From positions 1-64,000 of the forward strand of contig DCKE01000001.1 in NCBI GenBank assembly GCA_002320285.1: 64,000 bases of DNA. The letters run 5' to 3'. Of this stretch, positions 17,567 to 26,133 are shown in pieces (position 1 is the first letter of the stretch; each line of letters starts with the position of its first letter). The stretch comes from Flavobacteriaceae bacterium UBA1682 (GTDB taxonomy: Bacteria > Bacteroidota > Bacteroidia > Flavobacteriales > Flavobacteriaceae). The notes under the pieces are model-generated. The model was not told the origin of the DNA, did not search any database, and saw only the letters and a program-made list of their open reading frames with translations. The translations under genes were made by a program, and so were the position numbers.

Positions 17567-18430
17567 ATGAAAAACATTTTTACCTTAGCACTTGCTACAG
17601 TGCTATTTATTTCCTGCCAAGACAAAACAAAAAAGGAGGAAGTAACTGAAATCACCCAAGAAGTAAAGACAGAGAAAATCATTTCTCTTAACGGTGCCGT
17701 TACCGAAATCTTAGCAGCACTAGGCGAATCATCTAATATCGTTGGTGTAGATGTAACCAGTACTTACCCGGAAGATATCAAAACCAAAGCAAAAGACTTA
17801 GGTCACGTTCGCTCCCTTTCTTTGGAATCTATTATTGCCTTACAACCGACACTTATTTTTGCTTCTAACAAAGATTTAAACGACGATCTTAAAGCAAAAA
17901 TTACGGCTTCTGGCATTCAATTGGAATTGGTAGAACAAGAATATTCTGAAAAAGGTACAGAACAAATGATTGAGCAAGTTGCTAAAAAACTTGGAAAAAC
18001 CGATTACAAACACCTTTCAGAAAAAATAAAAAGCGACTTAGCGCAATTAAAACCGATAGAGCCCAAACCAACGGTATTATTTATTTATGCTAGAGGTGCT
18101 GGCACATTAATGGTTGCAGGTACGGATACTCCTGTTGAAAAGATGATCGCTTTAGCCGGAGGTCAAAATGCAATTACTGCGTTTAGCGATTATAAACCTT
18201 TAACGCCAGAGTCGTTAATCAAAGGCAATCCAGATGTAATCTTATTGTTTACAACAGGGCTTCAAAGCTTAAACGGTGTGGATGGTTTATTAAAGGTAGA
18301 CGGAATCAGCGCCACTAAAGCCGGTAAAAACAAAAGAATCATTGCTATGGATGGTGAACTTCTATCTGGTTTTGGACCACGTCTAGGACAAGCAGCTATA
18401 GAATTAAACCAACTATTGAGTAATAAATAA
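17567..18430 (+). CDS. hmuT: Heme ABC transporter substrate-binding lipoprotein HmuT
   Basis: Periplasmic binding lipoprotein of 287 residues. The signal peptide has lipobox LFISC with the lipidated Cys at 17. A charged linker is followed by a class III binding-protein fold typical of heme/B12/siderophore carriers (ISLNGAVTEILAALG, VGVDVTSTYP, DVILLFTTG, FGPRLGQA near the C-terminus). Heme is preferred over cobalamin because the operon also encodes a HmuS-type heme-degrading protein. First gene of hmuT-hmuU-hmuV-hmuS; its TAA overlaps the hmuU ATG by 1 nt. No TonB receptor is encoded nearby. Confidence 0.88.
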   Translation: MKNIFTLALATVLFISCQDKTKKEEVTEITQEVKTEKIISLNGAVTEILAALGESSNIVGVDVTSTYPEDIKTKAKDLGHVRSLSLESIIALQPTLIFASNKDLNDDLKAKITASGIQLELVEQEYSEKGTEQMIEQVAKKLGKTDYKHLSEKIKSDLAQLKPIEPKPTVLFIYARGAGTLMVAGTDTPVEKMIALAGGQNAITAFSDYKPLTPESLIKGNPDVILLFTTGLQSLNGVDGLLKVDGISATKAGKNKRIIAMDGELLSGFGPRLGQAAIELNQLLSNK

Positions 18431-19461
18431 TGCAAAAAAGGTTAACGGTTTATCTTGTACTCTTATTAATGCTGTTGTTGTTGTTGTCCATTGGTTCTCT
18501 ATTTATTGGAGTATATCAATTTGAAGGCCATGACTTTGCAGTAATTTTCGATTTGATTTTTAAAAATCAAAGCGTCAATACCAGCGATTATTACGTATTT
18601 TATAACATCCGATTACCTCGAATAGTTTTAGCTATTTTAATAGGCAGTGGTCTTGCCGTTTCTGGTACCTGTCTACAGGGAATGTTTAAAAACCCTTTGG
18701 CATCACCAGATTTGATAGGAATTACTTCCGGTGCCGTGTTGTTAGCCGCGGTCACCATAGTATTGGGCAGCTATATCAAACCGTATATTCCCGAGGCACT
18801 ACAGTATTCGTTGTTGAGTATTATGAGCTTTATCGGAGCTTTGGTCACGATGAGCTTTGTGTATAAGATGTCTACCGTAGATGGTCGAACAAACATTGTG
18901 GTTTTATTGCTTTCTGGAGTAGCCATTACGGCATTGACAGGAGCGGCCACCGGTTTATTGATTTATTTATCTACGGAAGAGGAACTGCGAGATTTGACCT
19001 TTTGGACTCTGGGCAGTTTAGCCGGAGCCAATTGGACCAAGAATTTGATTATGGCTGTTGTGATCCTGATCTCGTTTACGTTTTTGATCAACAAGGGAAA
19101 GGCTCTTAATGCTATGATGTTAGGAGAAAAGGATGCCGAGCATCTGGGAGTACCGGTAGAGCGTATCAAACGTAGAATTGTTATATTTTCTGCCTTGATC
19201 GTAGGAACAGCCGTTGCATTTGCCGGAACGATTGGTTTTGTTGGATTGATTGTTCCTTATATATTGCGATTGATTTTTAAGTCAAATTACTATTTGATTT
19301 TACCGCTATCAGCAGTATCTGGAAGTATTCTATTATTAACTGCAGACACCATAAGTAGGACTATCGTAGCCCCTTCAGAAATTCCGATTGGGATCTTGAC
19401 GGCGATTATGGGAGCCCCGGTTTTTATAGCCATATTAATTAGATTTAAAAAATCTTTATAA
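18430..19461 (+). CDS. hmuU: Heme ABC transporter permease HmuU
   Basis: FecCD-type inner-membrane permease of 343 residues with about ten hydrophobic segments. Family motifs are NIRLPRIVLAILIGSGLAVSGTCLQGMFKNPLASPDLIGITSGA (about residues 55-100) and FVGLIVPYILRLIFKSNY (about 273-290), and it ends with a conserved SEIPIGILTAIMGAPVF segment. It works with HmuT and HmuV. Translationally coupled to hmuT (1-nt overlap) and 1 nt before hmuV. Confidence 0.93.
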   Translation: MQKRLTVYLVLLLMLLLLLSIGSLFIGVYQFEGHDFAVIFDLIFKNQSVNTSDYYVFYNIRLPRIVLAILIGSGLAVSGTCLQGMFKNPLASPDLIGITSGAVLLAAVTIVLGSYIKPYIPEALQYSLLSIMSFIGALVTMSFVYKMSTVDGRTNIVVLLLSGVAITALTGAATGLLIYLSTEEELRDLTFWTLGSLAGANWTKNLIMAVVILISFTFLINKGKALNAMMLGEKDAEHLGVPVERIKRRIVIFSALIVGTAVAFAGTIGFVGLIVPYILRLIFKSNYYLILPLSAVSGSILLLTADTISRTIVAPSEIPIGILTAIMGAPVFIAILIRFKKSL

Positions 19462-19462
19462 G

Positions 19463-20242
19463 ATGATTAGAGTAGCCCAAATTGATTATAAGGTAAAAAG
19501 TGGTATTTCCATTTTAAAAAACATTGATTTTTCAGCTGAAAAAGGTCAGTTGGTCACCATACTTGGCCCAAATGGCGCGGGAAAATCGACCTTACTCAGT
19601 TTGTTAGCCAATGAGATTTGCACCAATAAAAACGATATTGAACTGAAGTCGACACGCTATCAAAAATGGTCGTCTAAGGAACTGCCCAAACACAAAGCGA
19701 AGTTTTCACAGCAAAACAATGCCGATATCCCTTTGGATGTCAAGGAAATTGTGATGATGGGACGCTATCCCTATTTTGACAGCAATCCATCTAAGTTCGA
19801 TGAAGAAGCTATTCAAAAGTATATGCAACAGACCGATGTTGCGCCCCTTCAAGACCGAGCTTATAACAGCTTATCGGGTGGTGAAAAACAACGGGTACAT
19901 CTGGCGCGGGTTTTGTCGCAACTCGAAAATGAGATTGAAGACAAAATATTGTTCTTGGACGAACCCCTCAATAATCTGGATGTTTTGCATCAGCATAAAA
20001 TATTAAATCTCATTAAGCAGTTTACACTAAGAGGTAATACGGCTGTAGTCGTACTGCATGACTTAAATTTAGCAGCACAATTTTCAGATAAAATACTATT
20101 ACTAAAGAAGGGGGAGAAAGTCTGTTATGACATTCCGGAAAAGGTGTTAACACGAGAAATAATCAGCTCTGTATACAACTTTCCTTGTACCGTTTGCGTT
20201 AATCCTGTCAACAACAACCCTTTAATTATTTTTGGAACCTAA
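19463..20242 (+). CDS. hmuV: Heme ABC transporter ATP-binding protein HmuV
   Basis: ATPase of 259 residues that powers heme import. It has Walker A GPNGAGKST (about residue 35), a Q-loop region, the intact signature LSGGEKQR (about 139), Walker B ILFLDEP and the switch His in VVLHDLNLAA. Length and motifs fit the HmuV branch. It lies 1 nt after hmuU and 13 nt before hmuS. Confidence 0.93.
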   Translation: MIRVAQIDYKVKSGISILKNIDFSAEKGQLVTILGPNGAGKSTLLSLLANEICTNKNDIELKSTRYQKWSSKELPKHKAKFSQQNNADIPLDVKEIVMMGRYPYFDSNPSKFDEEAIQKYMQQTDVAPLQDRAYNSLSGGEKQRVHLARVLSQLENEIEDKILFLDEPLNNLDVLHQHKILNLIKQFTLRGNTAVVVLHDLNLAAQFSDKILLLKKGEKVCYDIPEKVLTREIISSVYNFPCTVCVNPVNNNPLIIFGT

Positions 20243-20255
20243 ACAAAAACTCAAC

Positions 20256-21296
20256 ATGAATACAGCAACATCTTCTTTAAAAGAAAAGTGGAACCTTTTA
20301 AAAAGTGAAAGGCCACATTTACGAATTAGAAACGCAGCACAAGAGCTTGAAGTTAGTGAAGTAGAGCTACTAGCAACACAGATTCCCGAAAGCACCATCC
20401 GATTGAAATCGGATTTCAAAGAGATATTATCGGAAGTTCAGACCCTTGGAAAAGTTATGGGTTTAACGCGCAATAACGAATGTGTACACGAGAGAAAAGG
20501 TATTTATTTAAACCCGGACTTTAGTTCACCACACGCCGGTTTGTTCGTTAATGAAGACATCGACTTAAGAATTTTTATCGGTCAGTGGGCAAGTGGATTT
20601 GCCGTGATTGAAAAAAGTGAAAATATGGAACGCAAAAGCCTTCAATTCTTCGGAAAAGACGGAGAGGCGATTCACAAAATATATTTAACCCCTGCCAGTA
20701 ATGAAGCGGCTTTTGACGCTTTGGTTACCAAATTTAGATCGGATGATCAATCGTCCGAACAACCCACTACGAAGACTGAAGTTCACCTGGACGAAAGAAT
20801 GGATGACGAAATCGACGTAGCAGGTTTTCAAAGCGATTGGGAAAATCTACAAGACACGCATAACTTCTTTGGTTTATTGAAAAAGTATAGCATCACCAGA
20901 ACACAAGCCTTGCGTTTGGCTCCTAGTGAGTACTATGCTAAATCGATTGACAAAGACGCTATTGTTACTTTATTGGAGACTGCGGCAAGCAAACAAATTC
21001 CGATTATGGTATTTGTCGGCAATAAAGGAAACATCCAAATCCATACTGGTGAGATTAAAAAAACCATGTGGCACCAAAACTGGTACAACATCTTAGATCC
21101 GGATTTTAATATGCACCTAGACATGAGTAAAGTTGCTCAAACTTGGATCGTTAGAAAACCGACTGAAGATGGGGAAGTAACTTCTATTGAAGTTTTCAAC
21201 GAAATGGGCGAAATTATTGTACAATTCTTCGGAAAGAGAAAACCGGGAATTCCAGAATTGACCAGTTGGAAAGAGTTGGTTGCTTCGCTATCTTAA
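20256..21296 (+). CDS. hmuS: Hemin-degrading factor, HmuS/ChuS family
   Basis: Cytoplasmic heme-handling protein of 346 residues made of two repeated HemS/ChuS halves. The first has LRIRNAAQELEVSEVELLAT near the N-terminus and the second has DTHNFFGLLKKY, whose His is the likely heme ligand. Family members release iron from imported heme or pass it on. The ATG at 20256 is chosen over an in-frame TTG at 20232 that lies within hmuV. Last gene of the operon, followed by the terminator at 21321-21356. Confidence 0.9.
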   Translation: MNTATSSLKEKWNLLKSERPHLRIRNAAQELEVSEVELLATQIPESTIRLKSDFKEILSEVQTLGKVMGLTRNNECVHERKGIYLNPDFSSPHAGLFVNEDIDLRIFIGQWASGFAVIEKSENMERKSLQFFGKDGEAIHKIYLTPASNEAAFDALVTKFRSDDQSSEQPTTKTEVHLDERMDDEIDVAGFQSDWENLQDTHNFFGLLKKYSITRTQALRLAPSEYYAKSIDKDAIVTLLETAASKQIPIMVFVGNKGNIQIHTGEIKKTMWHQNWYNILDPDFNMHLDMSKVAQTWIVRKPTEDGEVTSIEVFNEMGEIIVQFFGKRKPGIPELTSWKELVASLS

Positions 21297-21320
21297 ACCT
21301 TTATCTTACTATTTTTTTAA

Positions 21321-21356
21321 AAGCGGTGATCTTAATTAAGATTACCGCTTTTTTTT
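21321..21356 (+). terminator. Terminator of the hmuTUVS operon
   Basis: AAGCGGTGATCTT pairs with AAGATTACCGCTT (one G-U pair) around an AATT loop and is followed by T-rich sequence, 24 nt after the hmuS stop. Confidence 0.85.
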
Positions 21357-21516
21357 ATACTTTTTTATATGAATTTCTATTAAAATAGTTATTTTTACCT
21401 ACATACCACTCAGATTGCTTGCTTTGATATCAGCCCCTTAATTAACAAAACATTTGTCATTGAGTTGCAACGTATACAACAAGCAATTTGTAAACACCCG
21501 ATAAAAAACAGATAAG

Positions 21517-22587
21517 ATGAAAAAAAAATTACTCCTTTATTTGATTGCTTTTACAGCCGTAATCACGGCTTATCAATGCAACAGCAAAGATGACGGTCCA
21601 GTTAAAGACCCCCAAATAATTACTAATCCTCCACCCGAAGAACCGCAAAAAGAGGGAACTTTTAATTATAAGACCTTTGAAAAACAACATCTGGCTTTTG
21701 GTACAGGACATAGTCAAACCGCTGAAAAAACGGTCGAATTTCCAACGGATATAGATCAAGTTCAGTCGATCAAGATGTATGTACAATTCGGTTGCCCCTG
21801 CAATATCTGGGATATGTTTGCCAATGTACAGGTCAAGGACCCGAAAACGAATCAATGGTACGAAATCGGACGCTATATCACACCTTATGGAAAAGATTCT
21901 TCGCCATTGGCCCGGGGATTGGAATTTGATGTAACCGATTTTAAATCCATATTAACCGGAACGACAGAATTGCGAATCTTTACCGAAGTATGGAGTAGCG
22001 ACGGTTGGTTGGTCAGTGTGGATTTCGACTATATCTATGGAAAACCGGACTTCAAATACAGCGCCATCACTCCTATTCTACAATACAACAGCAATTCTTT
22101 AGCTGGGGTACCTTATGGGGAGTCTCACAAATTTGATCTGGAAAAAACCATTTCCCTACCTACAAACACCGAGAGCACTCATATACGCTCTATCATTTCT
22201 GGTTGGGGTCATGCTACTCCTAATGATGCTGGTGGTAGAGGCTGTGCAGAATGGTGTTTTAGGACACATCAAATCAAAATCGACCATCAAGACGCGTTTC
22301 AACACGTTTTAGGCCCTATTGGCTGTGCAGACAATCCGATAAAAGATCAACGCGGAAACTGGAAACCCGATCGTGCTGGCTGGTGCCCAGGTATGGCGGT
22401 TCCCACGCGTATCGATGTGCTGAAAAACTTCAAGGCCGGAACCTCTTTCGTATTTGAATACTATTTTGAACCCTGGGTTAATAATATGCAATCACCAGTT
22501 GAAAACAAACAGGCTTTCTATGCCCTATCTAATTTTATAGTGGTAAAAAGCAACAGCCCGATTGAAAAAGCAACAGTAAGCGATTAG
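21517..22587 (+). CDS. Peptide-N-glycosidase F (PNGase F) homologue, probable surface lipoprotein
   Basis: Amidase that removes intact N-glycans from asparagine in glycoproteins. The 356-residue protein resembles PNGase F of Elizabethkingia along its whole length. The three active-site acids of that enzyme (Asp60, Glu118, Glu206) correspond to Asp99, Glu157 and Glu245 here, with the same spacings of 58 and 88 residues. The GCAEWCFRTH segment with its Cys pair and the motifs GWGHA and DRAGWCPGMAVPTRIDVL are conserved. The N-terminus is a signal peptide ending ITAYQC, followed by NSKDD. The lipobox is weak, but the K-D-D after the Cys resembles the flavobacterial lipoprotein surface-export signal. 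Monocistronic, followed by a terminator. Role inferred: feeding on host or environmental glycoproteins. Confidence 0.92.
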   Translation: MKKKLLLYLIAFTAVITAYQCNSKDDGPVKDPQIITNPPPEEPQKEGTFNYKTFEKQHLAFGTGHSQTAEKTVEFPTDIDQVQSIKMYVQFGCPCNIWDMFANVQVKDPKTNQWYEIGRYITPYGKDSSPLARGLEFDVTDFKSILTGTTELRIFTEVWSSDGWLVSVDFDYIYGKPDFKYSAITPILQYNSNSLAGVPYGESHKFDLEKTISLPTNTESTHIRSIISGWGHATPNDAGGRGCAEWCFRTHQIKIDHQDAFQHVLGPIGCADNPIKDQRGNWKPDRAGWCPGMAVPTRIDVLKNFKAGTSFVFEYYFEPWVNNMQSPVENKQAFYALSNFIVVKSNSPIEKATVSD

Positions 22588-22621
22588 ACCCTTTTGCCTG
22601 TTTATTGCGATTGCCAACGAT

Positions 22622-22676
22622 AAAGCCCTTTTAAAAAAAGATATTTGAAATATCCAATTTTAGCAGGGCTTTTTTT
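22622..22676 (+). terminator. Terminator of the PNGase F gene
   Basis: AAAGCCC (22622-22628) pairs with GGGCTTT (22666-22672), with an inner GATATTTGAAATATC palindrome, and is followed by a T-run. Confidence 0.75.
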
Positions 22677-22754
22677 GTAAAATCTTATCAAACAAATGTT
22701 GATAACAAAACCGAAACTAATTTTCAAAATATTGAAAAAGAAGCTTTTAAATTG

Positions 22755-22762
22755 TAGCTTTG
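22755..22762 (+). promoter_or_regulatory. -7 promoter motif of nrdB-nrdA
   Basis: TAGCTTTG fits TAnnTTTG. A TTG at 22732-22734, 20 nt upstream, can serve as the -33 element. The start codon at 22934 is 171 nt away, so the mRNA has an unusually long leader for this window. Confidence 0.6.
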
Positions 22763-22802
22763 ATTTAAATAAAGAGCAATCTCGATTTGTTATTTCAATT
22801 CG

Positions 22803-22879
22803 AATTTTTATTTTTAATTTGTTTATCTCTTTAAACAAACTCACTATTTACTGAATAAATCAGAATAAAAATAAAAATT
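22803..22879 (+). promoter_or_regulatory. Nested inverted repeats in the nrdB leader
   Basis: An outer pair AATTTTTATTTTT (22803-22815) and AAAAATAAAAATT (22867-22879), and an inner pair TTTGTTTA (22818-22825) and TAAACAAA (22832-22839) with a 6-nt spacer. The inner pair looks like an operator for a dimeric regulator. The whole could also be a weak AT-only hairpin. No NrdR box is recognised. Confidence 0.35.
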
Positions 22880-22933
22880 TTTTAGAAGAAAAACGAAATC
22901 AGTTTCTATGGTTTAATCTAAAAATTTTTAAGT

Positions 22934-23908
22934 ATGTCAATTTTTGATAAAAGAATTAATTACAAACCTTTCGAGTATCCGGGTGTTTATCAGTTTACCG
23001 AGGCTATCAACAAATCGTATTGGGTACACAGTGAAGTAGATTTCACTGCGGACACTCAAGATTTTCATTCGCATTTAACCAAAGGTGAACAAATTGCTAT
23101 CAAGCACAGTTTACTAGCCATTGCTCAAATTGAGGTGGCCGTAAAATCTTTTTGGGGCAATTTATACCATCATTTCCCGAAACCGGAGTTTAATGGCTTG
23201 GGCAGCACCTTCGCAGAGTGCGAATTTCGCCATTCTGAGGCCTATTCCCGCCTTTTAGAGGTTTTGGGGTACAACGATGAGTTTGAAGATCTTTTAACGA
23301 TCCCAGTAATCAAGGAACGCGTTGATTATTTGTCAACCGTTTTAGAGAATGCCAATTCGAACGACCGCAAAAAATATGTGGTGTCTTTAATTTTATTCTC
23401 CTTATTGATCGAAAACGTGTCTCTGTTTAGTCAATTTGCGATTATTCTATCGTTTACTCGATTTAGAGGACTGATGAAAAACGTCAGTAATATTATTGCC
23501 TGGACCTCTATAGACGAACAAGTTCACGCCAACGCCGGAATTTATATCATCAATGCCATCCGCGAGGAGTTTCCCGATTTCTTTGACGACGAATTGGTTC
23601 ATCACATTGAAGAGGTTGTCAAGCACTCTATCGAGATAGAGAAAAACATCCTCGAATGGATTTTCGAGAATGGTGAAATAGAAATTGTCACCAAGGAAGA
23701 TCTGTTGAACTTTATGAAATTCCGCGTAGATGAGAGCATGAGAAAGATTGGTTTACAAGACATCTACGGCATTACGGCAGAAGAATATAAACCGATGGCC
23801 TGGTTTGAAGAAGAGGTTTTCGCCAATAGCCTCGACGATTTCTTTGCGAAAAGACCTGTTGATTACACCAAACACGACAAGAGTATCACTGCCGACGACT
23901 TATTTTAA
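22934..23908 (+). CDS. nrdB: Class I ribonucleotide reductase beta subunit NrdB
   Basis: Small subunit (324 residues) of aerobic ribonucleotide reductase, which holds the dinuclear metal site and the radical for making dNTPs. The four-helix ferritin-like fold shows the ligands Glu67, Glu97 and His100 (ExxH), a later Glu and a second ExxH (DEQVH). Tyr104, four residues after His100, is at the usual radical position. The C-terminal tail needed to bind NrdA is present. No ATP-cone is fused at the N-terminus, unlike some Bacteroidota NrdB. Metal type (Fe or Mn) cannot be read from sequence. It precedes nrdA by 30 nt. Confidence 0.96.
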   Translation: MSIFDKRINYKPFEYPGVYQFTEAINKSYWVHSEVDFTADTQDFHSHLTKGEQIAIKHSLLAIAQIEVAVKSFWGNLYHHFPKPEFNGLGSTFAECEFRHSEAYSRLLEVLGYNDEFEDLLTIPVIKERVDYLSTVLENANSNDRKKYVVSLILFSLLIENVSLFSQFAIILSFTRFRGLMKNVSNIIAWTSIDEQVHANAGIYIINAIREEFPDFFDDELVHHIEEVVKHSIEIEKNILEWIFENGEIEIVTKEDLLNFMKFRVDESMRKIGLQDIYGITAEEYKPMAWFEEEVFANSLDDFFAKRPVDYTKHDKSITADDLF

Positions 23909-23938
23909 AAAATTGCCAACTGTAAGAAAAAGAGAAAA

Positions 23939-25639
23939 ATGAATACATCCCATAACGAATTACCACTACAAACCGATGAATCCGTTCACCTCAGAGAAAA
24001 ACTGTGGTGGAAAAATTCGGAAAGTGAACAAATATTAAATCGCGGCTACCTGCTTAAAGGCGAGACTGTTGAAGGCGCTATCGATAGGATTTGCACTGCA
24101 GCGGCCAGGCGTTTGTACAAACCCGAATTGAAAGAATCCTTTGTCGAAATGATCGAACGCGGATGGATGAGTTTAAGTTCGCCGATTTGGGCCAATATGG
24201 GCACGGAACGAGGTTTGCCGATCTCGTGTTTTAATGTACATGTGCCCGACAGTATCGAAGAAATCACCCACAAACTTGGGGAAGTGATTATGCAAACCAA
24301 AATTGGGGGCGGAACTTCGGGTTACTTTGGAAACCTACGCGAGCGCGGTAGTGCCGTTACCGATAACGGTAAAAGCAGTGGAGCTGTTAGTTTTATGAAA
24401 CTTTTCGACACGGCTATGGATACCATTTCTCAAGGAGGGGTGCGCCGTGGAGCCTTTGCAGCCTATTTGGATATCGATCATCCCGATTGTGAAGAGTTTA
24501 TTCAAATTAGAAATATCGGAAATCCGATACAAAACCTCTTTTATGGCGTCTCCATACCCGATTATTGGATGCAGGAAATGATTGATGGCAATCCAGAAAA
24601 ACGTCAGCTATGGGCAAAAATTCTAGAAAGCCGCCAGCAAAAAGGTATGCCCTATCTGTTCTTTTCCGATAATGTAAACAAAAATAAGCCGCAGGTATAT
24701 AAAGATCTTAGTATGCGCATCAATTCGAGTAATCTGTGCTCTGAAATCATGCTGCCCTCTTCTAATGATGAATCTTTTATCTGCTGTTTATCGTCTATGA
24801 ACCTCGAACTATACGATGAATGGAAAGATACGGAAGCGGTAAAACTCGCTATTTTCTTTCTAGATGCGGTTTTACAAGAGTTTATTGAAAAAACTGAAGG
24901 CAATTATTATTTAGCTTCTGCAAACCGCTTTGCAAAAAGACATCGTGCGTTGGGATTGGGTGTATTGGGATGGCATTCCTACCTACAAAAAAACAATATT
25001 CCCTTCGAAGGCTTAGAGGCGAAGATGTTGACCACCGAAATCTTCCAACGCATTCAGCAGCGTGCCGATAAAGCCACTCAGGAGTTGGCCAGAATTTATG
25101 GGGAACCCGAAATTCTAAAGGGTTATGGCAGACGAAACACCACTACAATGGCTATTGCACCAACTACCTCATCTTCGGCTATACTGGGGCAAACATCTCC
25201 AGGTATTGAACCGTTCAGCAGCAACTATTACAAGGCCGGGCTTTCGAAAGGTAATTTTATGCGTAAGAATAAATACCTAAAAATATTATTGGAGAAAAAA
25301 GGAATAGACAATGAAGACACCTGGCGCAGTATTATGTTGAGCGGAGGAAGTGTACAGCAATTGACCGAATTGACAGAAGAGGAGAAAGCTGTTTTTAAAA
25401 CGTTTAAAGAAATCAGCCAATTAGAGATCATCCAACAGGCGTCAATTCGACAAAAATTCGTAGATCAGGCGCAGAGTTTAAATCTAAACATTCCTTCGGG
25501 CTTACCGATTAAAGAGGTCAACCGCTTGATGATTGAAGCATGGAAACTCGGTGTAAAAACACTTTATTACCAACGCAGTCAAAGTGTCTCTAAGGAGATG
25601 GTTACTAACTTAGTCAATTGTAGCAGCTGCGAATCCTAA
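23939..25639 (+). CDS. nrdA: Class I ribonucleotide reductase alpha subunit NrdA, without ATP-cone
   Basis: Catalytic subunit (566 residues) that reduces ribonucleotides. Active-site features are a Cys in ISCFNVHVP, N-x-C-x-E in SSNLCSEIM, a partner Cys in FICCLSS, the Tyr-Tyr radical relay in TLYYQRS near the C-terminus and the tail Cys pair (CSSCES). It is about 200 residues shorter than E. coli NrdA because the N-terminal ATP-cone is absent, and the protein begins directly at the catalytic core. NrdB has none either, so overall activity control by ATP/dATP must differ. Operon nrdB-nrdA, ended by the hairpin at 25757-25800. Confidence 0.95.
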   Translation: MNTSHNELPLQTDESVHLREKLWWKNSESEQILNRGYLLKGETVEGAIDRICTAAARRLYKPELKESFVEMIERGWMSLSSPIWANMGTERGLPISCFNVHVPDSIEEITHKLGEVIMQTKIGGGTSGYFGNLRERGSAVTDNGKSSGAVSFMKLFDTAMDTISQGGVRRGAFAAYLDIDHPDCEEFIQIRNIGNPIQNLFYGVSIPDYWMQEMIDGNPEKRQLWAKILESRQQKGMPYLFFSDNVNKNKPQVYKDLSMRINSSNLCSEIMLPSSNDESFICCLSSMNLELYDEWKDTEAVKLAIFFLDAVLQEFIEKTEGNYYLASANRFAKRHRALGLGVLGWHSYLQKNNIPFEGLEAKMLTTEIFQRIQQRADKATQELARIYGEPEILKGYGRRNTTTMAIAPTTSSSAILGQTSPGIEPFSSNYYKAGLSKGNFMRKNKYLKILLEKKGIDNEDTWRSIMLSGGSVQQLTELTEEEKAVFKTFKEISQLEIIQQASIRQKFVDQAQSLNLNIPSGLPIKEVNRLMIEAWKLGVKTLYYQRSQSVSKEMVTNLVNCSSCES

Positions 25640-25756
25640 AAATTTAATTCCTAGTGAAATCGTCAAGGGAGTTATCATTATTTCTATCATTTATAGGATG
25701 AATAATTTCCCGGGCTTTCGCTATATCGCAATACCTCAAGAATCCGTTACTGCAAC

Positions 25757-25800
25757 AAAAAAACGCTTATAAGGAATCTTATTCCCTATAAGCGTTTTTA
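25757..25800 (+). terminator. Terminator of nrdB-nrdA
   Basis: AAAACGCTTATAAGGAAT pairs with ATTCCCTATAAGCGTTTT (one mismatch) around CTT and is followed by T's, 118 nt after the nrdA stop. A-run and T-run on both sides make it potentially bidirectional. Confidence 0.8.
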
Positions 25801-25878
25801 CTTATATCGTACATCCATCATGAAAACAGTCCAATCAACATCAAACGATGTCCGTTTATCCAAAAATAAAACACAAAA

Positions 25879-25908
25879 AAGGCCGTACTTAATCACTAAT
25901 ACGGCCTT
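25879..25908. repeat. Hairpin 2 of the nrdA downstream region
   Basis: AAGGCCGTA and TACGGCCTT form a perfect 9-bp stem with a 12-nt loop, preceded by an A-run. It could terminate minus-strand transcription past 26134, or be structural. Confidence 0.5.
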
Positions 25909-25962
25909 GTTCTTTGCAAAATATGTAAAAAAACTTATTCAATGTTAACATCGTCGGAAAAG

Positions 25963-25989
25963 AAGCAATCATAACGACAATGATTGCTT
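25963..25989. repeat. Hairpin 3 of the nrdA downstream region
   Basis: AAGCAATCAT and ATGATTGCTT form a perfect 10-bp stem with a 7-nt loop. No strong U-tract on either side. Confidence 0.5.
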
Positions 25990-26092
25990 TCTTCCGCTTT
26001 GAAAAACCTTCTTTTTTAATACACCCATTAAAAAAGAGAAAAACATTAACTTGAATAAAAAATCTTAAATTCGATCATATATGTTGTTGTTG

Positions 26093-26120
26093 TTACTAAG
26101 TAGTCCGGACTACTTAGTAA
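26093..26120. repeat. 28-bp perfect palindrome beside the lipoprotein gene
   Basis: TTACTAAGTAGTCC is followed directly by its reverse complement. It is flanked by partly complementary GTT/AAC repeats (TTGTTGTTG on the left, AACAACAA on the right). It ends 13 nt before the stop codon of the convergent gene at 26134. With no loop it is unlike an ordinary terminator and could be a protein-binding site. Confidence 0.6.
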
Positions 26121-26133
26121 GGGAAACAACAAT

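Noticed and set aside
25820..25948. Short ORF of 42 codons (Lys-rich peptide) after nrdA
   Set aside because: It starts just past a terminator, contains a perfect hairpin inside, and has no promoter or similarity I can name. It is likely chance.
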